The notes below the pieces were generated by a model. It ran no database searches. It was not told the origin of the DNA and saw nothing but the letters and a program-made list of their open reading frames with translations. Position numbers and translations under genes: made by a program. A stretch of DNA of 64,000 nt, from NCBI GenBank assembly GCA_963402885.1, contig OY727094.1:25298501-25362500 (forward strand). The letters are read 5' to 3'. The DNA is from Antedon bifida (lineage: Eukaryota > Echinodermata > Crinoidea > Comatulida > Antedonidae). Below are positions 36,701 to 49,730 of the stretch, piece by piece (position 1 is the stretch's first letter; each line of letters begins with the position of its first letter).

Positions 36701-38877
36701 ATTCTACTACTAATAGGAAATAAGTCATTAAGGGTTTATACTACAGTTGTTTAATCGGTATTTTGAGAAAGAACATAGTTTCTTTCATAGCCCATTGTTT
36801 AAAATGCCAAATACGTTTATATACCACATTAAAAATATGCTTATAGGCCTATAATTAATAATATTTGACTAAAAACTAAAATGAAATGTAAAAGCATATG
36901 TTCTAAAATTATTCATATGGAAGCCCACGTGTCCAAATTTCATCACGTCTCCTTAGCGAAACATACCGATATTACAAATGGGATCAATTTTGAAATCGGT
37001 TGCTAGGCTCAACCACACGCTCTGGAATATAACAACCAATTACAATCTCGTTAGGATCTTATCGACAAATTTCAATTCAAAACGAGTAGATTTTAACGCA
37101 ATCGGAACCAAACGTTTTACCACAGTACGGTGGGTTTCACATTGTTAAATAGTAATCATTCTTAATACTTTGTTTTTCATTCTATATTTGGACAGCATTC
37201 AAAATATTTTTTTTGGCAGCATGTTGAACTACTTTGAGTTGCATAACATTCAGTTGCGTATCGAAATTGTAGGCATATCATGAGACTTAATATGCTTCAC
37301 AAGGGAAAAGTATAATTTCATTGTACATTGATTTTAAAAGTGCTATCACTCTTTGAATGTTAGAAAAGTTATTGCAGTAAAGGGGAAAACACAATTAATT
37401 ATTTATTTCACATTATATTGTGTCCTGAATATATTTGTATTAAAAAACTCTTGTGAAAAATGTTAAATCTAACACACGGATCATGTAACTGACTTATGAT
37501 TGGTCAAATAACTTATTTGTATTGCGCGTATGTCATTGCGTTGTTTCCTGTGGATACATTTGATTTCTTGACGTAGAAAAGTAACTTATTTATCGGATAA
37601 TTTTTATTGCCTACCACTCCAAGGTAGGCCCACGGAATTTGGAAATCAAAAATTCTCAGAAGATATTAGTTTATTTATATAATTATCTTTTGTTCAATAA
37701 GTTGGTTAATATACAGTATTGAATTGTAATATCTATCCTTTAGCCAGGATTTTTCTGCAATAAAGAAAATATTGATTTAGGCCTATGCTTAACAGTATGT
37801 AGATACTACTGTACCTGGTTGAAAGAATGGCGGGTGTAATGAACATATGCGAACTGGTTGTACAGTACAGAATTTCAAAATACTAAATCCTACGTAAGTC
37901 TTACAAATATTTTTTTGAAAATGTCATACAGTAGATTGTGTTCTCAGTATTGTTAATCGTAGTTAATTCACCGTATTATCCTAACTCAATGTAGATTGTC
38001 TGTAAGTAATACACTCCTTCAGTTCTTTTAATTCTGCAGTTAACTTTCAAAAGTAATGTCATTGACTCGGAAACACCAATATATACAACGTAACAATGGC
38101 ACATAATAAAAATGTAGACTAAGCATTTTAATATTATTGTAGTAACCGTGGTTCCTTGAAACTCTCTGTGTTGTAGCTATGTTTAACTGGAGACGCCCAC
38201 GCCTTTATTTCTACGAAAAGAAAGAATAAAAAGCACCGTACGAAATACGATCACTTTGTACTGTATTTTATAAATAAAATTAAAAGTACTTAACGTTAGC
38301 CGAATTAAATAAGAAGGTTTCAATCTGAAGACAATACATATAGTTTACACGGATGAGATTTAGCGAAAATTGTGTTCCTGTCGTGGGACAGTGGTTTCCC
38401 TGTACGCGAGTCCCTGATGTTTTGTGTTGCCAACTCTCCGTTGATCTGGGATTTGCGGTTCAGGTTAAACATATTTTTAGTGCCTTTCTTCTTCATTGAA
38501 ATTCAAGTAGTCAGTTTATATTGTTTCGGTCAGTAAGAATGCGTTTCAAAGAAATAAAGAGGATCGTGTTTGATGGTGGTCATCGTCTTGCACTATAGTA
38601 GAGAATTGTGCGCATGCTCATATTATTTTTTATTATTTAAAATTGTTTCTTATCAGATCTGTGTCAGACAAGGTGGCAGTAATATAACCCAATCTAGTCT
38701 ATAGCAGAATCTTTAAAACGTATATAAATGTGTATATAAAAAATACAGATATTTGACTCCTCCTTTTTCTAAAGGACAAACATTACGGTGCTACTGTCCT
38801 ATGATCGCAGAGACACATACAGTACGTGATGACACTTTTCCAATCAATCAAATAATAATTATTCTAAATAGCCACCC
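30791..38877. other. Gene desert, AT-rich, no gene seen
   Basis: No open frame with splice context or family resemblance. 35700-36130 is rich in repeated AGTTTGC/GCAAACT words in both orientations, suggesting decayed inverted repeats. 37488-37565 is a decayed MITE family A copy (TTATGATTGGTCAAATAACTT, GCGTATGTCATTGCGTT). Confidence 0.5.
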
Positions 38878-38904
38878 AATCAATCAATCAATCAATCAAT
38901 CAAT
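38878..38904. repeat. (CAAT)n microsatellite
   Basis: Seven near-perfect tetranucleotide copies. Confidence 0.9.
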
Positions 38905-41309
38905 ACTATAAGGAGAGAGAGGGAATAAAAAGGCCAGTAAATGTCAGGCGGAGTGCCATGAATTATATACATGTTAGAATTTGAAAATTTGAAAATGTGT
39001 TTTTAGACCTTTCCCATATTGTTGGCACAGTCTAGTCATTTACATCGTTTGCGTTTTACCTTGGACTTGAAAATGACGATGCCAAAGGCGGAAGCTGTAC
39101 CCTGGGGCTAGGTTTAATTTTGTAGGTTAATTCGTTGGGTTTACAGTCATTATTTTCTCGTTAGGGCCAAGTGAGCTCGGCGACAATTGAGACCGATTTT
39201 AGCATAGAACCGACTCATTCATTCATTCATTTATTCAATAAGCATACACAACAATTGAAAAGTTATTATTTAAAATAAAATGGTATAGTCCTTTCAAAGA
39301 CATTTTTGGTAAATATTACATCATAATTAGTCGTACAGTCTATTTATATAAAAATCTAAACAATCCTTCAAATGTCAATTAATAATCGATTTCAGATATT
39401 CAATTGTAATTCGCATTTATCATTTAGATTATATTTTATTTATAATAAGAATAAGATAATAAAATAAGGTAATACATAAGATATATATATATACATATAT
39501 ATTTCTTTTTTTTTTTTCACAAACAATTCAAAATGGTGAAATTTGATTTAGTGTATTAGAACTTTATAAGAATACATAAATAATAAGGTAAATTCAAGGC
39601 TGGTCCAATAACCCAATAAGAAAAGATTAAACCGAGAGTGAATAAAGTAAGTAGGCCTAATACATTTCTATAATGTTCTATTAATATTGTTTTTTCTAAC
39701 TTTTTGTCTCCTGCAAAAATAATTTAGACAAACTTAGCTTAGTCTTAGTTTTGATATGTTTACGTATTTTGTATATTTGTGTTTATCTGAGGAAACCCTA
39801 ATAAAAACCAAGGTTTGAAATATTTGATTAAGAACAAACAATAACAAATCATCATCATAAACTAAACAAAGATACTGTTGGCCTGAATAAAAAAAACTCG
39901 AATTCAATTTACAAAAAAAAAATAAATATGAACAGAAATACGTGGTCACGCAATTTTGCAACTAAACTGTCTCTAGGTAGATTGTAACTGACTATTGACA
40001 GTCATTTAGATACGATGGGTTGGTCAAATTTACTAGAATACTCATTGCTCAAATAGGTTTTACACATAACACGTGACCATATTCTAACAAAAGTTTTAGT
40101 ATTTCCGATGTTTATTTATTACGGTTTATTTATTACGGTATATTTTTAGCAACATTTTCATTCAAGTACAGTATATACATATTATCAATGTCATTATATT
40201 ATTTTGTGTATATAATCTCCATGGATTTCCATCCATCATTAAACAACATTTTTATGAAAATTAATTATGTACGCCTACGAGATTACTTTTTACATACAAC
40301 GGTACGGGTTCATAACTATTCAGCCTATATAATATATGTATAAGCATTTCACCATTCTGAAAAAAATATACACATTAATTAATATAATCAATTAGCTAAG
40401 TAAATAATTGATGCCTCAATCTACAAAACTAGAATAATAATCAAACTTATATTTATGTTAAACAAAGTACCAAAAACAGATTTTGTTTATTCTTCTAGAG
40501 TGTTTTAATCTCATTTTATCAAAGTGTTAGACATTGTTTAACATGTTTTCACAAAAATATATTCTCAGGGTACTACATCAACATCTATAGGACTTAAGAC
40601 AATTATATTTGGCTTACCGAATTGAGTAAAACATTAAAATGCATTTTCGAAATAAGAGGTTGTTATCTCCTTTTAGTCTAGAATTTCTTTTAATATTTTG
40701 TCGCCGCGCTGGGAAAATATAGGTCTCTGGGTTAGGGGCAGCCGTCCAGGGAGGCGAAATATGAGTAAATCGCCGGAGTTCATGTATAAGAAATTAAATA
40801 TTAATCGATTACTAATCACAAGGTGCGTTTAGGGAAATATTACGCCGCGGGCTATATTTGACCTTGTGTTGTAAGTGGGACAGCATCGGGTTTTAGTCAA
40901 TCTATAATGAGCAGGGCTTAGTTTTCACCTTATAGCGATTAATCCGCCTAAAAGTACACAAGTTAATCACTGTTTTTCTTCCCTTTTTCCCTTTCTTTTA
41001 TTTATTTTTTGTCACTTTGGGTGCCAAACAAACTGGTTGATTTATGAAAATTTAAAATAGACCTACTTAGATGTATTGTTTAAGGTTTTAAAGAATAACA
41101 TTTCCTCATCGTTTCTTGTTGACAAAAACAATTTATTCAGTTTAGTATCTCAAAGTGGACGCGCTCATTAAAAAAAGTATAATAAACATCACTGTACTTT
41201 CTATAATTTTTAAATTTGTTTATTATGTAACTTTTGATAATGTAATTTTCAACATATATCTTACACAACATATTTAAATGCGCGTTTTCAATTAAATTAA
41301 ATGAGTTGC
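38905..41309. other. Intergenic, with a GC-richer patch at 40695-40960
   Basis: Mostly AT-rich. The patch 40695-40960 has ATTAATCGATTACTAATCAC and GCGATTAATCC, homeodomain-type words, and is less AT-rich than its surroundings. No open frame. It may be a conserved noncoding element, but nothing here proves it. Confidence 0.35.
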
Positions 41310-41311
41310 TC

Positions 41312-41770
41312 ATTTGCATAAATGACATACCTTAGTGAATTTGCATAAATGACATACCTTAGTGAATTTGCATAAATGACATACCTTAGTGAATTTGCAT
41401 AAACGACATACCTTAGTGAATTTGTATAAATGACATACCTTAGTGAATTTGCATAAATGACATACCTTAGTGAATTTGCATAAATGACATACCTTAGTGA
41501 ATTTGCATAAATGACATACCTTAGTGAATTTGCATAAATGACATACCTTAGTGAATTTGCATAAATGACATACCTTAGTGAATTGGCACAAATGACATAC
41601 CTTAGTGAATTTGCATAAATGACATACCTTAGTGAATTTGCATAAATGAGATACCTTAGTGAATTTGCATAAATGACATACCTTAGTGAATTTGCATAAA
41701 TGACATACCTTAGTGAATTTGCATAAATGACATACCTTAGTGAATTTGCATAAATGACATAGTGAATTTC
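41312..41770. repeat. 27-bp minisatellite, about 17 near-perfect copies
   Basis: Unit TGCATAAATGACATACCTTA plus GTGAATT, highly homogeneous. Because 27 is a multiple of three and one minus-strand frame has no stop, it creates a 164-residue open frame repeating CHLCKFTKV. Homogeneity suggests recent expansion. Confidence 0.97.
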
Positions 41771-42174
41771 GAAGTATTATTATTGTTATGACAACGGCAC
41801 TCATTGGTAGTTATCAACTTGATTGATTTTACAATTTTAACCATTGACAACAATTAATCAAGTAGGTCTAAATTATAATAAATATAATTTAACATTTGTT
41901 TGTTGAATAGGCTATTTAAAGAATATTTATATTCAATCAATCAATCAATCGTTCGATTTATATAGCGCCATATTCTCTTTAAAGACTACAAAAATATATA
42001 TACAGTATATAAGGGAAATCATTATTGTAATAAATTTATGTAAATTAATGTAATAATTTTGAAGTAGTGAATACATTTATTAAAACTACTATATTATTAA
42101 AACTACAAAATTATTTATTCATCTTTATTTTTTCATTTCATAGGGTGTGGTAGAAGTTACAAATATAGTAGAAC

Positions 42175-42430
42175 CTCTCCTTGGGGCACCTCTTTGAGGA
42201 GACACCTCTATTGAGGAGACACTTCTATTAAGGAGACACCTCAATTGAGGAGACACCTCTATTAAGGAGACACCTCTATTGAGGAGACACCTCTATTGAG
42301 GAGACACCTCTTTGAGGAGACACCTCTTTGAGGAGACACCTCTTTGAGGAGACACCTCTATTGAGGAGACACCTCTATTGAGGAGACACCTTTATTGAGG
42401 AGACACCTCAATTAAGGGGACACTTTTCTG
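42175..42430. repeat. 18-bp minisatellite (GGAGACACCTCTATTGA), about 14 copies
   Basis: Units of 16-18 bp, mostly GAGGAGACACCTCTATT, flanked by GGGGACACTTTTCTGTGAGA and ACGAGAGGAA. A related flank occurs at 52705-52750, so the array may have grown inside a dispersed element. Confidence 0.93.
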
Positions 42431-44687
42431 TGAGACGGACGAGAGGAATTAATCTTCAGGGGCCATGCATTATTACAGTACGGAGACACTTTGTTGAGTC
42501 ATTCATGCATAAACTTTCGGTAAGTACACCTATGTCATTTATAGTAATTAAAAGCTATAGACCGCTATCATATTCATAATCATTAGGCCTAATAACCATA
42601 AACAACATACCGTACTAGTTGGTTTGAAATGAAAGATCTATAATTTGAACAAAAACATGCAAACGTTGAGCTAAATAAAATTAAATAAATTAGCCGTACA
42701 TTATTATTACGTTTATTGGCGCAGACTATAATGACATTACTAACTTGAGGCTGAGTCTAGTGTTAATTGTCGGATAATTATTTCGTTATCTAATACATGT
42801 AGGCTATGACTTAATTGAAAGTTATAGAAAATGAGTAAAGGAACTAACTAATTATAGGAGTTTTTACATATCAGGAACTATAATGACCGACAAGAAATCA
42901 TGTTTAATGCTGAGTTAAGTGAGTGGATTTAGGAGACGTTGGTACTCCGTCGCGCATTTTGACAACCAGTTGCCGATTTGTAATACTCAACCCAGGTAGA
43001 GTCCCCGGGGAGTATGCGAATAAGAGAGTTGCCTGACCCGGGATAATCCCTTGTTCAGATACCGGGAGCGAAGCACACACAGCGGAAGTACTGACCCAGT
43101 TCTAGCAGACCCGAGAAGTTTGTAAAAAAACAAGAATCCAAATGACCTTATTACGTAATGGATGACTAAGGTACTGAGCTACACTTGATGACGTCAGAAC
43201 ACGTGTAAAAAGTAATATAAAGTTTTCTTTTCGATTATAAACGACGGTAAGTCCTACTTTCAAAATGTTAATTACACCAAGCAAGGCCTATAATAAGTGA
43301 AATAAATATTCACAAGACAGCATCCAGTTGATTTTCAAAATCTGGTGATTGATGCCCCATTAGAAAATTAACCCCTCCCCAGCCCTTTAACACCTACGAT
43401 ACTCCTTAATAGGGTTGTCTCCTGAATAGGGCTTGCCGTATCATGGTATAATGTTATAACATTTCCAAAAGTTCGCTTCGCGAGAAATGTCCCCTCTGTA
43501 GGGGTGTCCCATAGAAGGGTTTCATCTTAATATTCTATATTGTTAGCTGACAACAGCATCAAAACGTTCTTTACGGTATAAAAATTAATAATAATACTCG
43601 TTTAGTTTCGTTTTCAATCTTGCTTTGTCTTCTATAGGCTATTATAGAGACTTGTTGGTTGTCGATGAATTTGGCCTTACACGGTGTGGACATTTGTCTT
43701 TGATGTTAGATGTAAATTGAATTCAATTATTCATTTAAAAGATATTACACAAGATATTTCTCATGTACCTTAAACCCTAAAACTCGTCATTATATCGTCG
43801 TGAACCCACATCCATCCTGCAAATTATTAACTCATAATCTAAGACGATTTATACATCCATAAGTTTCACCTTCGAAATGAGGCCTAAGTAATAGTTATTC
43901 ACGTTTACAAAACACAAACCGTAAATTAAGAGTGAAATGAATATCATTTTCTAGAGGAACTCTCAGTCTTTTGAGATTGGTTGAACACTCTCAAAATAGT
44001 CATTCACTCAAAGAGTGGATTTCACTATTTTATTGAAATGTTTAAAAAAATAACGTTTACATTTAAATGATGACATCAAACAAGTTGATTGGTTTCGATC
44101 TGATGAACATTAAGGCTGTCTGTCTTGATTTTGCCTATTTCGTCTGATGATTCCATAGTGGTCACTTTACCCACATTTTGTCTGTTAAACAGAGGAAAGA
44201 CTGCATTTACAAGTTTACAAATAAAAATAAAGGTATAGCCTTAATTTCGTGCTAGTGATGATATTCTTGGAAATAAAAGTACCGAAATGGCAATTCAACT
44301 ATTTGATACATTGAATCTATTTAAATGAAATAAAGGAAGAGGTACTAACCACTGACGGAAATATATTTAATACTTAGTATTTAAACGTGTCTATTACGAT
44401 CTAAAATTGTCGCATCCGATTCTATAAATACATTCTATTTCAATTTCATAGAACCATGATTGGTGACTTAATGGAATTACCCACGTAAACGCATGCAATC
44501 ACAGGTCCTTGACATCGCACAGACATCATATCATCATGGGAAATCCTATTTGATTTGTCAGGTGTATAGATGGATACCATGTATACGCCGAAAGTATAAC
44601 TTGCGGGGCACCGCGTCCGTATCGACACCACAAATAGACACAGTTTTTTTCGCGGGTTTAAATGAGAATTATTATTATTAGGCCTAA
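42431..44687. other. Intergenic, no gene seen
   Basis: 42950-43080 is a GC-richer patch (CCCGGGATAATCCC, CCGGGGAG) without an open frame or RNA I recognise. 43400-43530 has GTCTCCTGAATAGGG and GTCCCCTCTGTAGGGG words echoing the 18-bp array in inverted orientation. Confidence 0.4.
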
Positions 44688-44822
44688 AGTTTGATTTGCA
44701 CTGACGCAACGTCCAAACGTCGATGGCGCAACGCAACAATCATAAAAGACAGTTCCGATGATCCATCGCGTCGTAGTAAAACTCTTGCGGCTCGCGTCGC
44801 GTCAAAGTTAGGACCAAGCTTG
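44688..44822. mobile_element. MITE family A, copy 4
   Basis: Left end AAGTTTGATTTGCACTGACGC with CAACGTCC; right end GCGTCGCGTCAAAGTTAGGA then CCAAGCTTGA. Imperfect inverted repeats of about 30 bp. A further GCGTCGCGTCA-rich stretch at 45080-45200 may be a second, decayed copy. Confidence 0.6.
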
Positions 44823-45505
44823 AATACAAGTTTATTGTAGTACTACGTGGTGTCATGGCGAAAAAAGCTGGCAGACTCTTTACACTATCCCCAGTTCATT
44901 CTCCATGTGTTTATTGGACGACAGGATTGCATTGTTAACGCATTCAATAAATCGGATATTGCGAGTTTAAATATCTCGTTCTCTAGTACAAGAAATACAA
45001 GTCAAACTAGAAAATCGATCTTGACAGCAGACTTCGTAGTGTCGAGGTCTTACCGAAACCAGACTGCGTTGCATTTCGACGCGTGACACACTGCCAGTGT
45101 TGATGACGCATCGGCTATAATACAGACGTGATGATAATAACCGTAGGTAATTGTCGCGTCACACCGCAAGCTTAACCATCATGGTCGCGTCGCGTCACTT
45201 AATCACACAGCGAGGGAAGATGAGTATATAGGCCTAACATAATCATTATAATACGTTGAATAGACCGATGGAAGCTAGGCACGGTAATCCACAGTTCCTA
45301 CTTTTTAGGAAATGATCATTATACTTATGCAGTAGTATTCTGCTGTATGCAAACAATGACATTACATTTGTAATCGGAATAAAATAAACGTTACAATCTT
45401 TAAAAACAAATGCCGCCCTGCAGTAATATACTGGATAAACCGAGATTCGAACCCGGAATCTTCTACTCAATTATGTAGCACATATATCAGACACGATTGG
45501 ATACA

Positions 45506-45587
45506 GCGAGTGAGTGGCCGATTAAGACAGTGAAACGGTAATACGTCCGTAGCCATAATATCGTCAAGGATTCGAGACTCACTCGCT
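45506..45587 (+). other. tRNA-like (Leu/Ser-type) sequence, probably SINE or pseudo-tRNA
   Basis: GCGAGTG pairs exactly with CACTCGC 67 bases later. Between them lie an A-box-like TGGCCGATTAAGAC (Leu/Ser type, lacking four bases of the usual D loop) and a B-box-like GGATTCGAGAC. The anticodon arm does not form a clean 5-bp stem, so a working tRNA is unlikely. A second B box (GGTTCGAATCT) lies on the opposite strand at about 45447. Confidence 0.35.
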
Positions 45588-45717
45588 CCATGGTTCTGGT
45601 TAACATAAAGGACTAACCGAGGTAGGCTTACATCTTTCGAGACAAGAGGCGCTTACCCCGGTGTCCTACTATACACATAGCCATTGCCACACACAGCAAC
45701 TTTATAAGGTAGGCCTT

Positions 45718-45933
45718 CTATCTAGACGAGATGTACCTTCTAGTTGCACACCTCGTCTTCTTGAAGAAGATAGCCTCTTTAACTTCTTCTGTATCGTTAT
45801 AGTGTAGGCCTTTTAATTCACAAGGTGGTCCCCGAAGATATACTTTTGAATCATATACAATATACAGATTATCTTTACTTGGTCCCACCTCCAATATCAT
45901 AGGAAAATTACTTAATACAGCGACATGTATCAC
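45718..45933 (-). other. Isolated open frame of protein-like composition
   Basis: 71 residues including GPSKDNLYIVYDSKVYLRG and CELKGLHYNDTEEVKEAIFF, which reads like real protein. No partner exon, clear splice acceptor or family match was found. It could be an old exon, a transposon ORF fragment or chance. Confidence 0.15.
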
Positions 45934-48692
45934 ATGGTTTCTGTATGATTAGGCGTACAGGCGTCACACATAATGATACATGTGACTCTGTATTACATAA
46001 TTTGCCTACGATACAGGTCCAATTGTAACAGTACCGAGAATCGGCTACACACATAAAGTCCGGTCCGGCGGGTTGGGCTACGTTTGATATGGCAATAATG
46101 ACTAATTAAAAATAAATAAAAAGATACGATGTCATGTATATGAAACAAAACCATAGTGCTAAAATCTGATGTTTTCAAATGATCACAAACAGATCAGTTA
46201 GTATTTGTGTGACAATCAATATGAAACGTAACCAAACTTGGCTTTGAAATCGATGGCGTAATAACAACAAAATAGTATTGACTGAAGTGTCGCATCGGTG
46301 TGCGTTTACATAACTGCCTTTCAGATTACTCGCGCTTCAACGCGTTTGTTTCCGTTTTGAATGAATGGAAGAGGATGTTTCTCACAAGCCGATGTAAACA
46401 CGGGATAATCCTGGCTTGTTCACTTAGGATTGCACAGAATCACTTTATCGACTTTAAAAACGTAGCATCCGTTAATATTTACCCAACCGTACAGTTAATG
46501 ATGTTTTGTGACGTCATACATTTTAAGATACGCAATTATAAATACATTTAGGTAAATATATTGATATACACAAAGCACACATCTACGTCACAAAGGGCCC
46601 ACATATTATTAATTACCATATCATATTACCATACTACTGTATTTCAAATTATAAATAGATCATAAAAGTATATTTAAATAGACTTATGCTTCAAATTATG
46701 AAAAATGTGAAAATTAAAATGATATTATTATTTTTAATTATTAATGAATTTGTTTGTCATTGATTTGTTTTATCGTAGGTTGTTAGTGGAGGAGTTTGTT
46801 GTCTCTGATGGCTGTGCATTGAGTAAAATAAGGTATCATTATGCCTATAGACTTTCTAATGTAAATAAGTAATCATGTTATGGAATTGCATTGTTCAATA
46901 GGCCTACATTATCCAAGCCTGATATAGTGAAATGCACAGCTAATTTACAGTTTGAAATTTAAACATTTGAAATGATTTACAATAGTATATAAAATTGTTT
47001 GAAATAAGGGTATTAAAATGGTTTAAAGCTGCTAACATCATTTAAATGCCAGGATAATGTTTAATGATAAATGAGTAAGCTTTATTAGGCCACCTTTTCC
47101 TCTAAAATTCACATCATACCCAATAATATATTATTGTAAACAAATAAAATTACATAATTTGAATTTACTCAAAAGTTGGCACATTACTGTTGCACTAAAA
47201 TTCACGGTAAAGTAAAATTCACACGCTTGGCAAAAATGACGTCACATTGAGCGTTAATGGTATCATTTTCATGTCCTGGAACGAAAACACTTGGAGTTAA
47301 ATAGAACTGCATTATGTTTGTTATTAACTTTTATCAACAACGACCTTTTCATGAGACGGGTCGATGAAGACATGATTTCCAATAAAAACCAATTTTGTGC
47401 TAAAGACGTATTGTTGGACTTCTTACCGTATCCCAAATAAACCTAGAATTGTAATTCTCTTAACATTAGTTAAAAAGCCTATTAACAAACATAAATTTGT
47501 ACAAAATAAAATACATTTTAATTTAAACATTAAAATGTGTTATATAAGCAACAAAACGTATATTGTTTAGATAATAATCTCGTAATAAATAATCTAAAAC
47601 GTATAGGACTCGTTTTTTTAGAATACGATGTCGGCAATATTCGGTAATGTAGGCCTATTAATACAGCATATCGAGCGTGTGTATCATATATGATGCCTGT
47701 ATCATGTAAGGTTAGGTTAATAGTTTCATGTTTAAACACCTTGGAATGTTTGACGCTCAAAAAATGTAATATTATACCATTTAAAAGAATAAACAGCAAA
47801 TGACTATTAGAAGAAGTCAAGAGGCTCCAAATTGAAATTAGGCATGGGACTTGAAAACAGTTTTATTTTGCCTCATATTAATCGGCATTTTTCAGATCAT
47901 TCATTTATTTATTTTGTCAAAAACAATTAGAATAACATTATACAAGACACGAGAACTAGATCACAAGCAAACAGATTGGCTGAGTGTAAATCTCTATACG
48001 GTAAACCTATTGTCTTAATTTCAGTAGAAAGATACATGATCAGTATTCTTTGAAAATTAAATTGAGATATTAATAGCTTTAAAAAGCAGCACTGTGGTGC
48101 ATTAACTGTGACGGTTTATCGCACATGGTGTTGGTTTTCGGAAAACTGAAGTGTAAAAGGTTTTATTTTCTGTTTAGTTTATACTTTTCCAAAAAATAAC
48201 AGTGTGTTCTCGGTGCACCAAAGTGCATTACACAAAAAGTAGTTTTTCTACGAATAACAATATAACAATTCTTTATCGTTACATGATTGGAATCGTCAAA
48301 CTTTTTTTTTTGTTTGTTTGTTTTTAAAAAAAATTATAGGAGACAATTACCGTACGTTAAAAAAAATAGGAAACACTATGAAACACAAATGAAACGACAA
48401 AAAAAATGTATAAAATAAGTGATTTTGTAATAACTATAAACACTCTGTGAAAGTAAATAAAATGTTCTTACTTCGTTTAATAAATGAGTTAATATTGGCC
48501 TTTGTCGGTCGATGAATCTAGTTGAATTGAATAAAATACAGTGGAAGCTCAGGGTTAAGATTATTTTTATAAGGCTTCCTCTTTAAAATGGATTCTCGTC
48601 CATTAAGCCTACATTAAAATATACACTATTACTATGACTATAGTTTGTATTCCTCAAGGAGGCTCTATGTCCGGTTCTCAGACACCGTAGCG
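45934..48692. other. Intergenic, AT-rich, no gene seen
   Basis: Several TAGGCCTA octamers and short open frames without splice context. No recognisable element. Confidence 0.5.
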
Positions 48693-48833
48693 TTAAGCTC
48701 TGTCTACACTGTCAAACTTTTGACAAAAAAAGTGCCATGTGCCCAAATATGGTAGTGATAGGACGTCATCATGTCCATTGTATGGGAACATCACATTTTT
48801 GTCGCATAAAGTTTGGTAGTGTAGACAGAGCTT
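48693..48833. mobile_element. ~140-bp fold-back MITE (AAGCTCTGTCTACACT ends)
   Basis: Left end AAGCTCTGTCTACACTGTCA then AACTTTTGACAAAAA. The right end is inverted, TTTTTGTCGCATAAAGTTTG then GTAGTGTAGACAGAGCTT. Ends match over about 40 bp with few changes. The 60-residue open frame across it is an artefact. Confidence 0.8.
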
Positions 48834-49229
48834 TATTCAACAACGCATGCTCCATGGTTCTTTTTGAACTGGGACACAGTTGTAAATCTGATGACGTCGT
48901 AATGTTTGACCCAGATTAGGTCATTAACATTAGGTCGTGACATCTGTTGTTACTTTGAACTTTTAAGTTTATTATCATGATTTATTTGTTGTAATTTTAG
49001 TAATTTCTATGTGTGTCAATTCATTATATAATGTGTGTTAAATTCACAAAAATGTAACAACGGTTTGATGGTAGAAAATACAAATATACAGCAGTGCTGT
49101 AAAGAGATTGTTGTACGTGAGGAGTAAATGATTGTTTTCAAGATCAAACATCAAGTAACCAGAAATATAATTTTTGTTGTAAATTGTTGATTTTATTATT
49201 AGTTATCATGTATAATGCATACAACCAAA

Positions 49230-49730
49230 GAATACCATATATACAAAAGCATTACCAGTTACACCAAAGTATTTCTATTTATACCAAAGTATTTCCCTGT
49301 ACACCAAAGCATTTAAAATTACACCAAATCATTTTAGTTTAAACCACAGCATTTCCATTTGCACCAGCACTTCATTTATCCAAAGCACCAAAGCATTTCT
49401 ATTTGCACCAGCACTTCCATTTATACCAAAGCACTAAAGCATTTCCAGTTTTACACCAAAGCATTTTAAATTACACCAAAGCATTTTAGTTTAAACCAAA
49501 ACATTTCCATTTGCACCAGCACTTCCATTTATACCAAAGCAACAAAGCAGTATGTCCATTCGCACCAAAGCATTTCCATTTGCACCAAAGCATTTCCATG
49601 TATACTAGAACATGTTCATTTACACCAAAGCACTTTAGTTTAAACCAAAGTATGTCCATTTGCATCAAAGCATTTCCACCAAAGCATTTCCATGTATACC
49701 AAAGCATTTCTATTTGCACCGAAAGTTGGC
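49230..49730. repeat. ~18-21-bp minisatellite (ACACCAAAGCATTTCCATTT), about 25 copies
   Basis: Degenerate units of CACCAAAGCATTTCCATTT with variable spacers. Open on both strands as a result. Confidence 0.92.

Noticed and set aside
41137-41328. 63-codon minus-strand frame next to the 27-bp array
   Set aside because: Starts inside the array and runs into AT-rich sequence with Ile/Asn/Lys/Tyr bias typical of noncoding DNA.
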